A stretch of DNA of 8,175 nucleotides from Clostridia bacterium (GTDB lineage Bacteria > Bacillota > Clostridia > Christensenellales > UBA1242): assembly GCA_028702545.1 (NCBI GenBank), contig JAQVOQ010000046.1, positions 1 to 8,175 on the forward strand, written 5' to 3'. The notes beneath the pieces are model-generated. The model saw only the letters and a list, made by a program, of their open reading frames with translations, made no database searches and was not told the DNA's origin. A program made the position numbers and the translations under genes. This document shows positions 1 to 7,980 of this stretch, in pieces (the stretch's first letter is position 1; each line of letters starts with the position of its first letter).

Positions 1-1569
1 AAGCACATAACACTTTTTAAATTCTGTGTCTTTCACTTCTTCGGCGATTGCCAAAACCTGCTCGGCTACCAGTGGCGCCGACAACGGCCCAACATGAATC
101 CAGCCCCCACGCTTTTTGCCGTGCAAAAGCTTTGAATAAGGTACATATTCTCCGCCAAAAAGTTCAATGATAGATTGCCGGTATGCGTCTGCCTGTTTAC
201 TCACCTGAATTACATCCCATTTCGCGCCGCGCTGATAATAACCCATATTCTCTATCGTAAACGGCCGGACTTTATAAACACCAGCATTTTTTTCCGGCTT
301 TAGCTGGCCATTGAGCTCAATCAATCGTTTCCTAGCTGTATGAATTGCAAATTTGGAGTTATCAATCCCAATCCAAGTGCAATTAAATTCTTCCGCTAAT
401 AATTCCGCTGCTTCGCAAGTTGTCCCACTACCCATAAATGCATCTAGAATTATTCCGTCTTTAAGACATGACGCGGTAATAATACGATCTAGTAGCCCTA
501 TGGGTTTTTGTGTCGGGTAAGGAGTATTTTCTCCACTCCCACCTTGCAATGGCGACACTTCTTTATCTACCCAAATATCAGAAACCAAAACTCCTTCCAT
601 TTCGTTTAAGTATTGTTTTTTTGAATATCTACCGCCTGATGATTTATATATTCTATTATCATTCCACCATTCTTCTAGTGTATCCTTTTTGTACAACCAT
701 GGCGCTACGACCCCATGAAATTCAAAAGTTTTCCTTCCTGCATTGCGCTGTGTTCCTTGTGCCTCTATCTCTATCAATCTAAATAACCCTCGGCCGTCGT
801 TATCATTATAACGATACGGTTCTAGAGTTTTTTGGTTAAATTCTTTAAATATTGGATTTATTTCTTTCGAAAATTTGTAAAAAAGTATTTGGTCTTGCTG
901 ATTACCAAAACCTCCAGTTTGTGCCTTCGGACTATTTGTTTTTCTCCAAACAATAGTATTTGAAAAATTTGCATAATCAAAAATTTCATCCATCAAAACT
1001 TTCACATAATGAACAGTATGCCAATCTAAATGAACATAGATTGAGCCAGTTGGTGAAAGAAGCTCTTTCATTAATTCTAACCGCTCGCGCATCATTTGAA
1101 GAAAACTATCTAAGCCATTTTGCCAAGTGTCTTTATAGGCAATTGTTTCAATAATTGTCGGCTCTTTGACTGACATCACACCTTCTTCTTCGTCCACCTC
1201 AATATCAATAGTGTTTTGCGTCACAAAATCATCCTGCACCATAAACGGCGGGTCAATGTAAATAAGATCAACTTTATTGCGATATTTATATTCACCACTC
1301 ACTGGATCTTTTTCATCCAACAAAGTTTTAAGCGCTACCAAATTATCATTCGTCCAAATTAATCGATTTTTCGGAAAATCAGCCAACTTTGTAATTTTGC
1401 TTTGTAATTCACCTTTAGCAAAAAGCGTATCCTCGTCTTTTTTTTCCGCCTTTGATGGATAAACAATTTCCACTACCTGTGTTGGCACTGCCTCTACAAG
1501 GGTTTTTTTATCCATTCCATCATAAGCCAATATCGGCTTTTTCTTTTTTATTTCAATTTCTTTTTTCAT
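1..1569 (-). CDS. Site-specific DNA methyltransferase, beta class (type III Mod-like), C-terminus cut by window edge
   Basis: Predicted S-adenosylmethionine-dependent DNA methyltransferase acting on an amino group of adenine or cytosine in a specific site. The frame is open from ATG at 1569 to the left edge (523 codons, no stop seen). The catalytic motif IV is DPPF at residues 106-109, in the context VDLIYIDPPF. The AdoMet-binding motif I follows much later as DAFMGSGTT (F at about residue 378), preceded by YPTQKP and followed by CTWIGIDNS. Motif IV before motif I defines the beta class, so the target-recognition part should lie between them (about 180-345). The start is 4 bp after the DUF5655 gene's stop, so the two are probably co-transcribed. 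All 11 visible Trp codons are TGG and none is TGA, unlike every neighbour, and parts are more GC-rich (38 of 60 bases at 61-120), suggesting recent transfer. Type III Mod is possible, but no Res subunit is in view. Confidence 0.93.
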   Translation of the reverse strand, partial: MKKEIEIKKKKPILAYDGMDKKTLVEAVPTQVVEIVYPSKAEKKDEDTLFAKGELQSKITKLADFPKNRLIWTNDNLVALKTLLDEKDPVSGEYKYRNKVDLIYIDPPFMVQDDFVTQNTIDIEVDEEEGVMSVKEPTIIETIAYKDTWQNGLDSFLQMMRERLELMKELLSPTGSIYVHLDWHTVHYVKVLMDEIFDYANFSNTIVWRKTNSPKAQTGGFGNQQDQILFYKFSKEINPIFKEFNQKTLEPYRYNDNDGRGLFRLIEIEAQGTQRNAGRKTFEFHGVVAPWLYKKDTLEEWWNDNRIYKSSGGRYSKKQYLNEMEGVLVSDIWVDKEVSPLQGGSGENTPYPTQKPIGLLDRIITASCLKDGIILDAFMGSGTTCEAAELLAEEFNCTWIGIDNSKFAIHTARKRLIELNGQLKPEKNAGVYKVRPFTIENMGYYQRGAKWDVIQVSKQADAYRQSIIELFGGEYVPYSKLLHGKKRGGWIHVGPLSAPLVAEQVLAIAEEVKDTEFKKCYVL

Positions 1570-1573
1570 AATT

Positions 1574-2488
1574 TTATTTATTCAAATTATAGCTTTGTTT
1601 AATTAAAAAAAACACATCTTCTAAATCTTCTTTCTTTTCTAACTTTATTTCATAATCTCCATTGCCCCAATGACCAATAATTTTTGGCTTTGTTAAATCT
1701 CTGGCTAATTTTTTAGCATCATTAAGAAAACCACTTTTTACATTTAAAAAAATTTTTAAACCATACTGCTTCACAACGACATCAACAAAATTAGTAGAAG
1801 TTTTATAAGCAATATATTTCTTTTTAGGCTCTTCCATAATACTTCCATCCATTGATAATATGTTTTCTCTTAGTGACAAAAATAAATCTTTCGCGTACTT
1901 ATTGATTTTCTCCAAATGATCTTCAATAGAATATGTTTTCTGAAAACGTTCACACTTATCTTTTTCTCGTTTAGACTTTTTAATTATGCCGGAAGTTGAT
2001 ATTTTAATTTTTTGATAATTTTCTGCCTCCACATATAATATATTTTCATCATAAACACGATAACGTAAAAGATCTATCTTAATTGGCAAAACATCAGCAG
2101 TATCAATATCAAATTTACTATAATTTTCGGCGACACAAATAACTCGCGGAGAATCTCAGTCAATTTCTATATGTATATTTTTCTTCTGACACAAAATCTC
2201 AAAATCTGGCTTATGATCTAAAATTCAACGCAAATAAGAAAGGCCTTGATTTATAACATTATCATTTTGATTTTTTTTATATTCAATGATACATGGCGAA
2301 CCATTTTTATCAACACCTAGAGTATCGATTCTTCCGCCAAAACTTGTGGAATATTCATGAGCAAGAAAAACAACATTCAAAATCTCTTCCAAATTGTTTT
2401 CAAATATTTTTTGCAAGTCTTGCTCTAAATCGAAACTCTTAGACAGCAATTTGACAACAGAAAGTTTATTTATTCTAAATATTGCCAT
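1574..2488 (-). CDS. DUF5655 domain protein with N-terminal PDDEXK-like nuclease core; contains two in-frame UGA (Trp)
   Basis: The complete reading is 304 residues from ATG at 2488 to TAA at 1574-1576, with TGA at codons 88 and 111 read as Trp. The N-terminal half carries a PDDEXK-like core: GGRIDTLGVD (Asp55), then IIEYKK (Glu69, Lys71), then VINQGLSYL (Gln81). The C-terminal third (about 190-300) matches the DUF5655 pattern, ending in GHWGNGDYEI (272-281) and LIKQSY. Relatives I recall read YLDWLMDHK and IDWS-PRLIC where this protein has YLR-TGA-ILDHK and IEID-TGA-DSPRVIC, so the TGAs are not truncations. Such proteins are usually annotated as hypothetical or endonuclease-like; activity here is inferred from the retained residues. 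It has its own promoter and is first in a unit with the methyltransferase 4 bp downstream. It may act as a nuclease partner of that enzyme, but this is unproven. Confidence 0.9.
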
Positions 2489-2570
2489 ATATATTATTTA
2501 CTATTATCTTAATACCTACATTATACCTTTATTTTTTAAATAAATCAACCCTCTAGAAACCTTAATTTTA
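2489..2570 (-). promoter_or_regulatory. Sigma70-type promoter for the DUF5655-methyltransferase unit
   Basis: In the 82-bp gap between the NERD and DUF5655 genes, the minus strand has TTGATT (2548-2543), exactly 17 bp, then the consensus TATAAT (2525-2520). This predicts a start near 2513 and a leader of about 25 nt to ATG at 2488. The leader is AT-rich and has no clear Shine-Dalgarno sequence. No GC-rich hairpin with a T tract lies between the NERD stop and this promoter, so read-through from upstream is also possible. This is the best promoter match in the window. Confidence 0.72.
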
Positions 2571-3308
2571 TTAGTTTTTTGTTTTGTCGACGATACTTTG
2601 TTCAATTTCACTAGCTCCCTCCCTACTTATAGTTTCAGGCAAAGATTCGATTAATTTAATTAAATATTCCTTTTGAACAACAAATACATTATTTATTGGA
2701 TTTAAGCCAAATCTCATCTTTGCATATTTATTTGAAAAAACTATTACACGCTTTACAAATATATCTTTTTGAATTTTCTCTTTTAAAAAATGCTTTAAAT
2801 CTGAAACTTCATTTTTAACCTGAGCAATAAAATCTTTTTCTTTAAAAGGATGGCCATTTCTTAACAGCCTTCCATTTTCAAAAGTTATATTCCCTGAATG
2901 GCTTTTAACTTCTACCACCAACAAACCACAAGGACCCAATACCACAAAATCAATATTACCACGATCATATAAATTAACATCGTAAAAAACAGAATAATCA
3001 TCTGATAATTTTTTCAACGTATCAAAAACTAAATCCTCCCCTCTTCAACCACGAAAATATTTATTTGATTTTTTATTTGCTAGCCTCGAAACAACCCTCG
3101 CTTCTTTTGCCATTTTTGATAGAAAAAACATCGCTAAAACAACAAATAATAAAATAAAAATCGAGCTACTTTCAATTTTTAACACATTTATAATTACAAA
3201 AAACATACTAGCTAAAAATACTGCGGGCACTAACCCATTAGCAATCAAAAAGTATTTTAAATCATTTTTAACTAGATATTTGCTTCTTCCTCCATATATT
3301 TTTGCCAT
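2571..3308 (-). CDS. Membrane-anchored NERD (nuclease-related domain) protein; one in-frame UGA (Trp)
   Basis: The 245-residue protein runs from ATG at 3308 to TAA at 2571-2573, with one TGA read as Trp at codon 88. Two hydrophobic segments near the N-terminus (about 19-43 and 49-64) look like a membrane hairpin. They are followed by a basic stretch and a NERD domain starting at WRGED (Glu91). Candidate PDDEXK-type residues are Asp120 in GNIDFVVLGP, Glu133 and Lys135 in VEVKSHSG, and Gln163. NERD proteins are widespread, and the fold is related to restriction-type nucleases; cleavage is not shown here. The likely arrangement is a nuclease-like domain held at the inner face of the membrane. 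The start is 9 bp after the preceding gene's stop, supporting an operon. Under the standard code it would split into two fragments, but both lie in the same frame and only together form the NERD domain. Confidence 0.88.
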
Positions 3309-3317
3309 TAATAATTA

Positions 3318-3758
3318 TTATTCGGTTTTTATAAATTCTAAAATACTCATAAAATCTTTCCTGAATATTTTAAGAAATTTGCCAAAAGAGTTGTCTGAGT
3401 ATTCGTCCTTATATACCGCTAATAAAACTAAATCCGTGCTATTAGCTTCAATATTATCGAATGGCTCTAATATTTCGAATATTAGCCCTTTTTCACGAAT
3501 AAGACTCTCTATTTTTTCATAAGAACAAGTTTTTATTTTTGGTAATATTTTAAAATAAACGTAATTAGGATGTTCTCCGCAAGAAAATGTAATGCTAATT
3601 TCCCCAAAAAAACCCTTTTCGATAATATATATTTTATCGCAACATTTTCTCCTATACCTGACCTTTTCTAAATTAATATCATAGCCAGAGAATGATAAAT
3701 GTTTTAGTATTCGATCAATCTGTATTTGTTCTACATGCCGATATCATCGCATATCCAT
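3318..3758 (-). CDS. Hypothetical protein, 146 aa, one in-frame UGA (Trp)
   Basis: I do not recognise this protein. It is open from ATG at 3758 to TAA at 3318-3320, with a TGA as the fifth codon (MDMRW) read as Trp. A second ATG two codons later is also possible, and an in-frame TAA at 3768-3770 rules out a much longer N-terminus. The product looks soluble and mixed alpha/beta: a charged N-terminal helix (HVEQIQIDRILKHL), several short beta-like stretches (KIYIIEKGFFGEISITF, YVYFKILPKI), and an acidic C-terminal third. No membrane helix, nucleotide-binding loop or clear catalytic motif was seen. It lies 78 bp after the coiled-coil membrane gene and 9 bp before the NERD gene, so it probably belongs to the same transcript. 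If only a TGA-as-stop code is applied, the annotation misses the true start. The function is unknown. Confidence 0.72.
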
Positions 3759-3836
3759 ATAATATGATTAATTTTTTAATTATTATTAATAATGCCCATT
3801 ATTCAACTTATCCTTCTAGTTCCATGTTCATTATGT
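3759..3836 (-). other. AT-rich 78-bp intergenic spacer in the operon
   Basis: This spacer lies between the stop of the coiled-coil gene (TAG at 3837-3839) and the 146-residue hypothetical gene. It is the longest gap inside the helicase-to-NERD run. On the minus strand it contains AGAAGG (3817-3812), the only purine-rich, Shine-Dalgarno-like string near a start here, but that string precedes a tiny out-of-frame ATG (3799) that ends after seven codons. A 12-bp perfect AT palindrome covers 3782-3793. A TTGAAT (3806-3801) could serve as a weak -35, without a convincing -10. No terminator hairpin was seen. Confidence 0.35.
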
Positions 3837-4472
3837 CTACGCCTTTCTGTTAAATAAAAAAATTAAAACGCCAACAATAACAATGGTCTGTCCTATAATA
3901 ATCAAATACCCATTTCTAATTTTTTCTTTAATTTCTAAAGATCATTTTTTGCCTTGCATTTCTACTTGATTAAAAATTTTAACAAATCCATCGCTATTTT
4001 TATCGTTGAATTCCTTAATGTTTTCCCTAAGCTCTACGCTAACGGACTCCAGTCTAGCTTGTAAGTTTTGAATTGCTTGATTTATGCTCGCAATTGTTAC
4101 ATCAACTTTATCAAGCCTAGAAGGAAAATCAACTCTATCAATCTTTTCAATACTTTCACCAACATCGTGAACAATTTTTGATCATTTAATTATATAATTG
4201 TTCAATGATTTCGAATCTTCTTCATAAGAATCCTTCAAACTATTAAATTCAGCTCCCAATAAATCTTTGCATTGTTTTGTTGTTTCAATAAACTCAACCC
4301 CTGCCTTGTTAATATTCTTGCCTTCCTCTTTAAACTCTACCCCCATTTGGCTCAATTTTTCAATTAAAATTTGAATATTTTTAAGCTCTTCTGCTCTATT
4401 TTCAAGACCTCTAACCGCACCCTCTATTAAGTCTAACTCGTCTTTAGGGTTATTGTATTGTAAGTTTGTCAT
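3837..4472 (-). CDS. Helical, coiled-coil-like protein with C-terminal transmembrane anchor; two in-frame UGA (Trp)
   Basis: The complete reading is 211 residues from ATG at 4472 to TAG at 3837-3839. TGA is read as Trp at codon 97 (4182-4184) and again at 3942-3944. Most of the protein is charged, Glu/Lys-rich and helical, with leucine/isoleucine spacing that suggests coiled coils (for example the stretches around NIQILIEKLSQMG and IASINQAIQNLQARLESV). A single hydrophobic segment (about 188-207, GYLIIIGQTIVIVGVLIFLF) is followed only by NRKA, giving a tail-anchored layout with the coiled coil probably in the cytoplasm. No enzymatic motif was seen. The start lies inside the end of the helicase gene (23-bp overlap), which implies coupled translation and a shared role. 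It may be an oligomerising membrane partner or effector of the nuclease-helicase; that is inference. I do not recognise the family. Confidence 0.85.
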
Positions 4473-7400
4473 ATATTTTTTTATTAATATTTATTAATTC
4501 TTGATTACTTATTTGGATATATTTTGCTAATACCCCCTTATCCTTAGTCTTTCTATATATACTAGCCAATTGTTCTTTCCCGTTATAAAAATTAGATAAA
4601 ATATTTACAAACTCAGACATTGCCGTTCTATCCACTTTCCCATTGCTAATAATATCTAATATTTTTTTCAAAACACTTTTTAAATCTCCTTCTCTTTGTT
4701 CGTTTGCTAAAAGTTTTTTCAAAGAATTTTCCAGCCTTTCTTTTTCTCCAACATCGAATTTATTTAAAAACAAACTGGAAATAGCACTTATAATATTAAG
4801 CCCAGCATTATCAGGCGTACTTTCTAAAAATCTTCTCAGAGATGAGTCCAGCATAACCATTTTCTCAGAATTTAAATCAAAATCAAAAATACTCAATCAA
4901 TATTCTGAATTTTCCTTTCGATCTCCAGTTATCCTATCAAATTTCTCAGTAAATTCATTACGTTGGAAATAATATTCAATACGTTGCTTGAATTCAGCAC
5001 CATTAATTTTCCCGACAGACAACTCAACTGTCCATTCATATAAATTTTTTAAAGATTCTCTATGGCTATGTGCAAAATGATTGAAAGATCACTCGAGCAA
5101 CTCTCTAGACAAACTTCTAACCTGTTGATCTAATTCAGAATCCTCATCTTTGTAAAGATAATTTCCATCATATTTTTCAATATAATTTTTTAAATTTTCT
5201 ACAATATTCTCCTTGTTGTATTCATTTTTATATATTATAAAGCTATGATTGGCGTAGTTAACCTCACAACACTTTACTATTCCCAACAAATACAAATGAT
5301 ATATCGCCCTATCTTTTTTATTAAAGTCAGCGTTATATTGATCGTTTTGATAATTAATAAATATTTCATCCACCTTGTTACCTCTTACTTGATTATAAAT
5401 TTCCATAATATTATCAACCTGGCTATCTATTGTTTCGTTATTGTTTAATCATAAAAAAAGTTGCGTTCCAACATCGCCACCAGCATTCTGTTGGTGAGCA
5501 TTATCTTGCCATACGTTAATGTTTTGATAATTTAAGTTTTCTATACCAAAAACATTAGCAAATCCTTCCCGTATTTTAGTTAAAATAATATAACAATCAG
5601 CCCTTTTCCCGTCTCTGCCAGATCTACCTGCCTCTTGGTACAAAGCCTCGATCGATGAAGGGATTCCATAATGAAAAGTATATCTTATGTTTGGCTTATT
5701 AACGCCCATTCCAAAAGCTTTTGTTGCAACAAGCAAACTAAACTCATTGTTTTTAAAACTTTTCTGAACCCCTGCTCTTTCTATATCATCCATCCCGCCA
5801 TTAAAAATTTGAGGAGTGTCTCCTTCAGCAAGCAAACCGTTTTGAGCAAGAAGAAAATTGATTATTGGCAACTGATGGCTCTTTCATGGAGTAAATATAA
5901 CTCCACACGAAGAATCTTCTCCATTTATAGAAAACAAAACTCTTTTTCTTTTATTTACATTATTAATATCCTGGGCAATGAACTGATTATTTTCATTGTT
6001 GTTAACAATACTTAGCAAAACTGGAATCTTATCATTACCGCTATTTGCAACATAAAAATTAAGCTTTGGCCGCGTAAAATTTTTTAAAGTTATGACATTT
6101 TTTCCTCGATCTATATTTAATTCAGCACAAATATCTTTTAGTACGTTAATCGATGCTGTTGCAGTCAAAGCAATATAGACTGGATCTCTAGGCAATAAAA
6201 TACTTTTAATGGTTTGAGCTAAATATAAATAAGAATATCTGAAGTCATGACCCCATTCAGACAGACAATGGACCTCATCAATAACAGAATACCCAATATT
6301 AAATTGAGCTGCCATTTCCCTAAGGGCATTTTTAAAAGCACTTATTCTAAATCTCTCCGGAGCTATCATAACAAAAAGGAATCTTTTTTGTTTAAAGTCT
6401 TCTAAAACTCTCTCTCTTTCGCCGGCATTCAAAGAGCTACTTATATACCCAACTCTTTCAATAAAAAATGTTTCTCGCAACTCAATATCCTGATCAATCA
6501 TAAGAGATTTCAAAGGACTTACTACGAAACTAATTGCTGGTTGCATTAAGCAAGGTAATTGATAGCAAACCGATTTGCCAGACCCAGTTGGCAACAATCC
6601 AACAGTGCTCTTTAAAGACAATATATTAGCAATAATTTCAAATTGGCCATCATTAAATTCTTCATGTCCAAAAATATTTTTTAAGAAAAATCTGAGTGAT
6701 TCCTTGTTTTCATCATTTGTTTTATATTTTATGTTTTTCTTAGAAGTATTAACGCAAAAATTATTTACTTTATTTCAAACAACCTCATTATCATTTACTC
6801 AAGGAAATTCATACAAATAATCCGTTCTCACGTATATAACATTTTTTTCTCGATCATCATCTCAACGCTTTAAAACACTAAAATCAATATTAATGAAACC
6901 TTCTTTAAAATTTGAATTTTCTATTAAATAATTTGGCTTTTTTCAATCTTTATTTTGTAATTTAAAAATATTCTCCAATCACAAGAATAAATCTTCTATG
7001 GCAAGCTTTTCGTACCCAACCGCATCATGATTCTTAATATTAAACTTTCACTTTTCGTCATCCAACTTAATATAACCGAATTCTATAAGCTTTAAAATTA
7101 ATAATTGAAACCTAATAATTGCAACTGGCATTAGCTTATTTTTTTTAACCTCTTCTTCCAAATCTTCATATTTTTTAAAATTTAAAAAATATGCATTTAG
7201 ATTATTAGAATTCAGACGAATTACTTCTTTAAAAGAATTAATGCAATCGAAAAAAACTTCGGAACGCTTTCTCATATCATCGGCGTCTATTCTTATGGTT
7301 GAAATGCCGTTTTCCATCAACAATTCATCTCTATTACGATCAAGGATCCTGTTGGCCTCTTCTTTATGTTGAGCGCCGTCTATTTCTATAACTAATCTAC

Positions 7401-7860
7401 ATTGTGGTATATAAAAATCCACTGCCGACTCGGTTAATCATCTATTTTCTTCGTTGCTTTCTCATCGCAAAATATCCAAAATTCTAGCTTCTGGTAACAT
7501 TAGTCTTTTTATTACCGCCGCTTCATCAGGTAATCATTCCTCTAAATCTCTTAAAAATTCTCTCGCCGGAAAATTTTGAGTTTCATTGCAACCTTTTACC
7601 CTTCTCAACCATTTTGGCTCCTCAAAACTTATTAATCCAAAAAAGTCCCTAAATGATTCATTGTTAATATATTTATAATCAATCTTTAATTCATCCATCA
7701 GAAAGTACGACATTTTTGTCGGCAATCCCCTTTGCAATATATTCTGTAAAACACAAATCGAACGCAAAAACTCGCCTTCGCCAATCCTTTTTTTATCATC
7801 TAAATTTTGAATAACAAAATTATTATCTGTATGCGAATAATTAGCTGTAAATTTTAACAT
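4450..7860 (-). CDS. DUF559/Vsr-like nuclease - RecQ-family helicase fusion, 1136 aa, with 13 in-frame UGA (Trp)
   Basis: One frame runs from ATG at 7860 to TAA at 4450-4452 once 13 TGA codons are read as Trp (4 further Trp are TGG). A PDDEXK-type domain like DUF559 or Vsr lies at about 110-200: VDFYIP (Asp148) and VIEIDGAQH (Glu159, Asp161, His165). A helicase core follows at about 395-760: LLPTGSGKS (Lys429), SPLKSLMIDQ, DEVHC (528-532, with Val where RecQ usually has Ala), ALTATAS, TKAFGMGVNKPNIR, and YQEAGRSGRDG (motif VI). This is RecQ-like superfamily 2 and should unwind DNA with ATP. The last 370 residues are helical and unassigned; the four-cysteine zinc site of classical RecQ was not seen. 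A TTG start at 7896 is possible, but ATG is preferred. It is first in the operon and overlaps the next gene. A combined nuclease and helicase suggests DNA processing or anti-phage defence (inference). Confidence 0.93.
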
Positions 7861-7906
7861 TTTATAATCTTTATAACAATTTTTACTAAGGGACAAACCT
7901 TAAACA

Positions 7907-7942
7907 TAAATTAATTTTATCATATTTTAGAAAGTTTTACAA
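7907..7942 (-). promoter_or_regulatory. Putative sigma70-type promoter of the helicase operon
   Basis: On the minus strand, TTGTAA (7942-7937) is followed after 17 bp by TAAAAT (7919-7914), placing a start near 7907 and a leader of about 47 nt before ATG at 7860. An overlapping TATGAT (7924-7919) is an alternative -10. The site lies directly downstream of the terminator hairpin, where the operon's promoter would be expected. AT-rich sequence gives many chance matches, so this is moderate evidence only. Confidence 0.45.
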
Positions 7943-7948
7943 TATAAC

Positions 7949-7974
7949 AAAAACCTCAATATTGTGAGGTTTTT
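7949..7974 (-). terminator. Rho-independent terminator, probably bidirectional
   Basis: A perfect 10-bp inverted repeat (AAAAACCTCA at 7949-7958 and TGAGGTTTTT at 7965-7974) encloses a 6-nt loop. The stem has a GC-containing core and ends in five T on either strand. It begins 6 bp after the stop codon of the upstream gene, so it should end that transcript. It also separates that gene from the helicase operon. Confidence 0.85.
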
Positions 7975-7980
7975 GGCATA

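Noticed and set aside
2156..2227. UGA read as glycine (Absconditabacteria/Gracilibacteria code)
   Set aside because: At the two best-aligned sites in the DUF5655 protein, homologues as I recall them have Trp, and many other TGA codons lie between bulky hydrophobic residues. This rests on memory of the family and should be tested by alignment.
2551..2570. Possible terminator after the NERD gene
   Set aside because: Only a short TCTAGA self-complementary core is present, with no adequate stem and no T tract after it on the minus strand.
3782..3793. 12-bp perfect AT palindrome as an operator
   Set aside because: Pure A/T palindromes of this size are expected by chance in sequence this AT-rich, and no second copy or regulator gene was seen.
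510..5448. Plus-strand ORFs, for example at 510-782, 960-1154, 1277-1462, 4643-4972 and 5245-5448
   Set aside because: They lie opposite well-supported minus-strand genes, have low-complexity hydrophobic translations and show no motif; they are shadows of the real genes.
1574..7896. Reading the many short minus-strand ORFs as pseudogenes or frameshifted genes
   Set aside because: All breaks are TGA in one constant frame, no frameshift is needed, and conserved motifs run across the breaks. Multiple random nonsense mutations would include TAA and TAG.
7858..7896. TTG at 7896 as the helicase start
   Set aside because: The extra 12 residues show no recognisable feature and the AAGG before TTG is only about two bases away, too close for a ribosome binding site. 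ATG at 7860 is simpler, though not proven.
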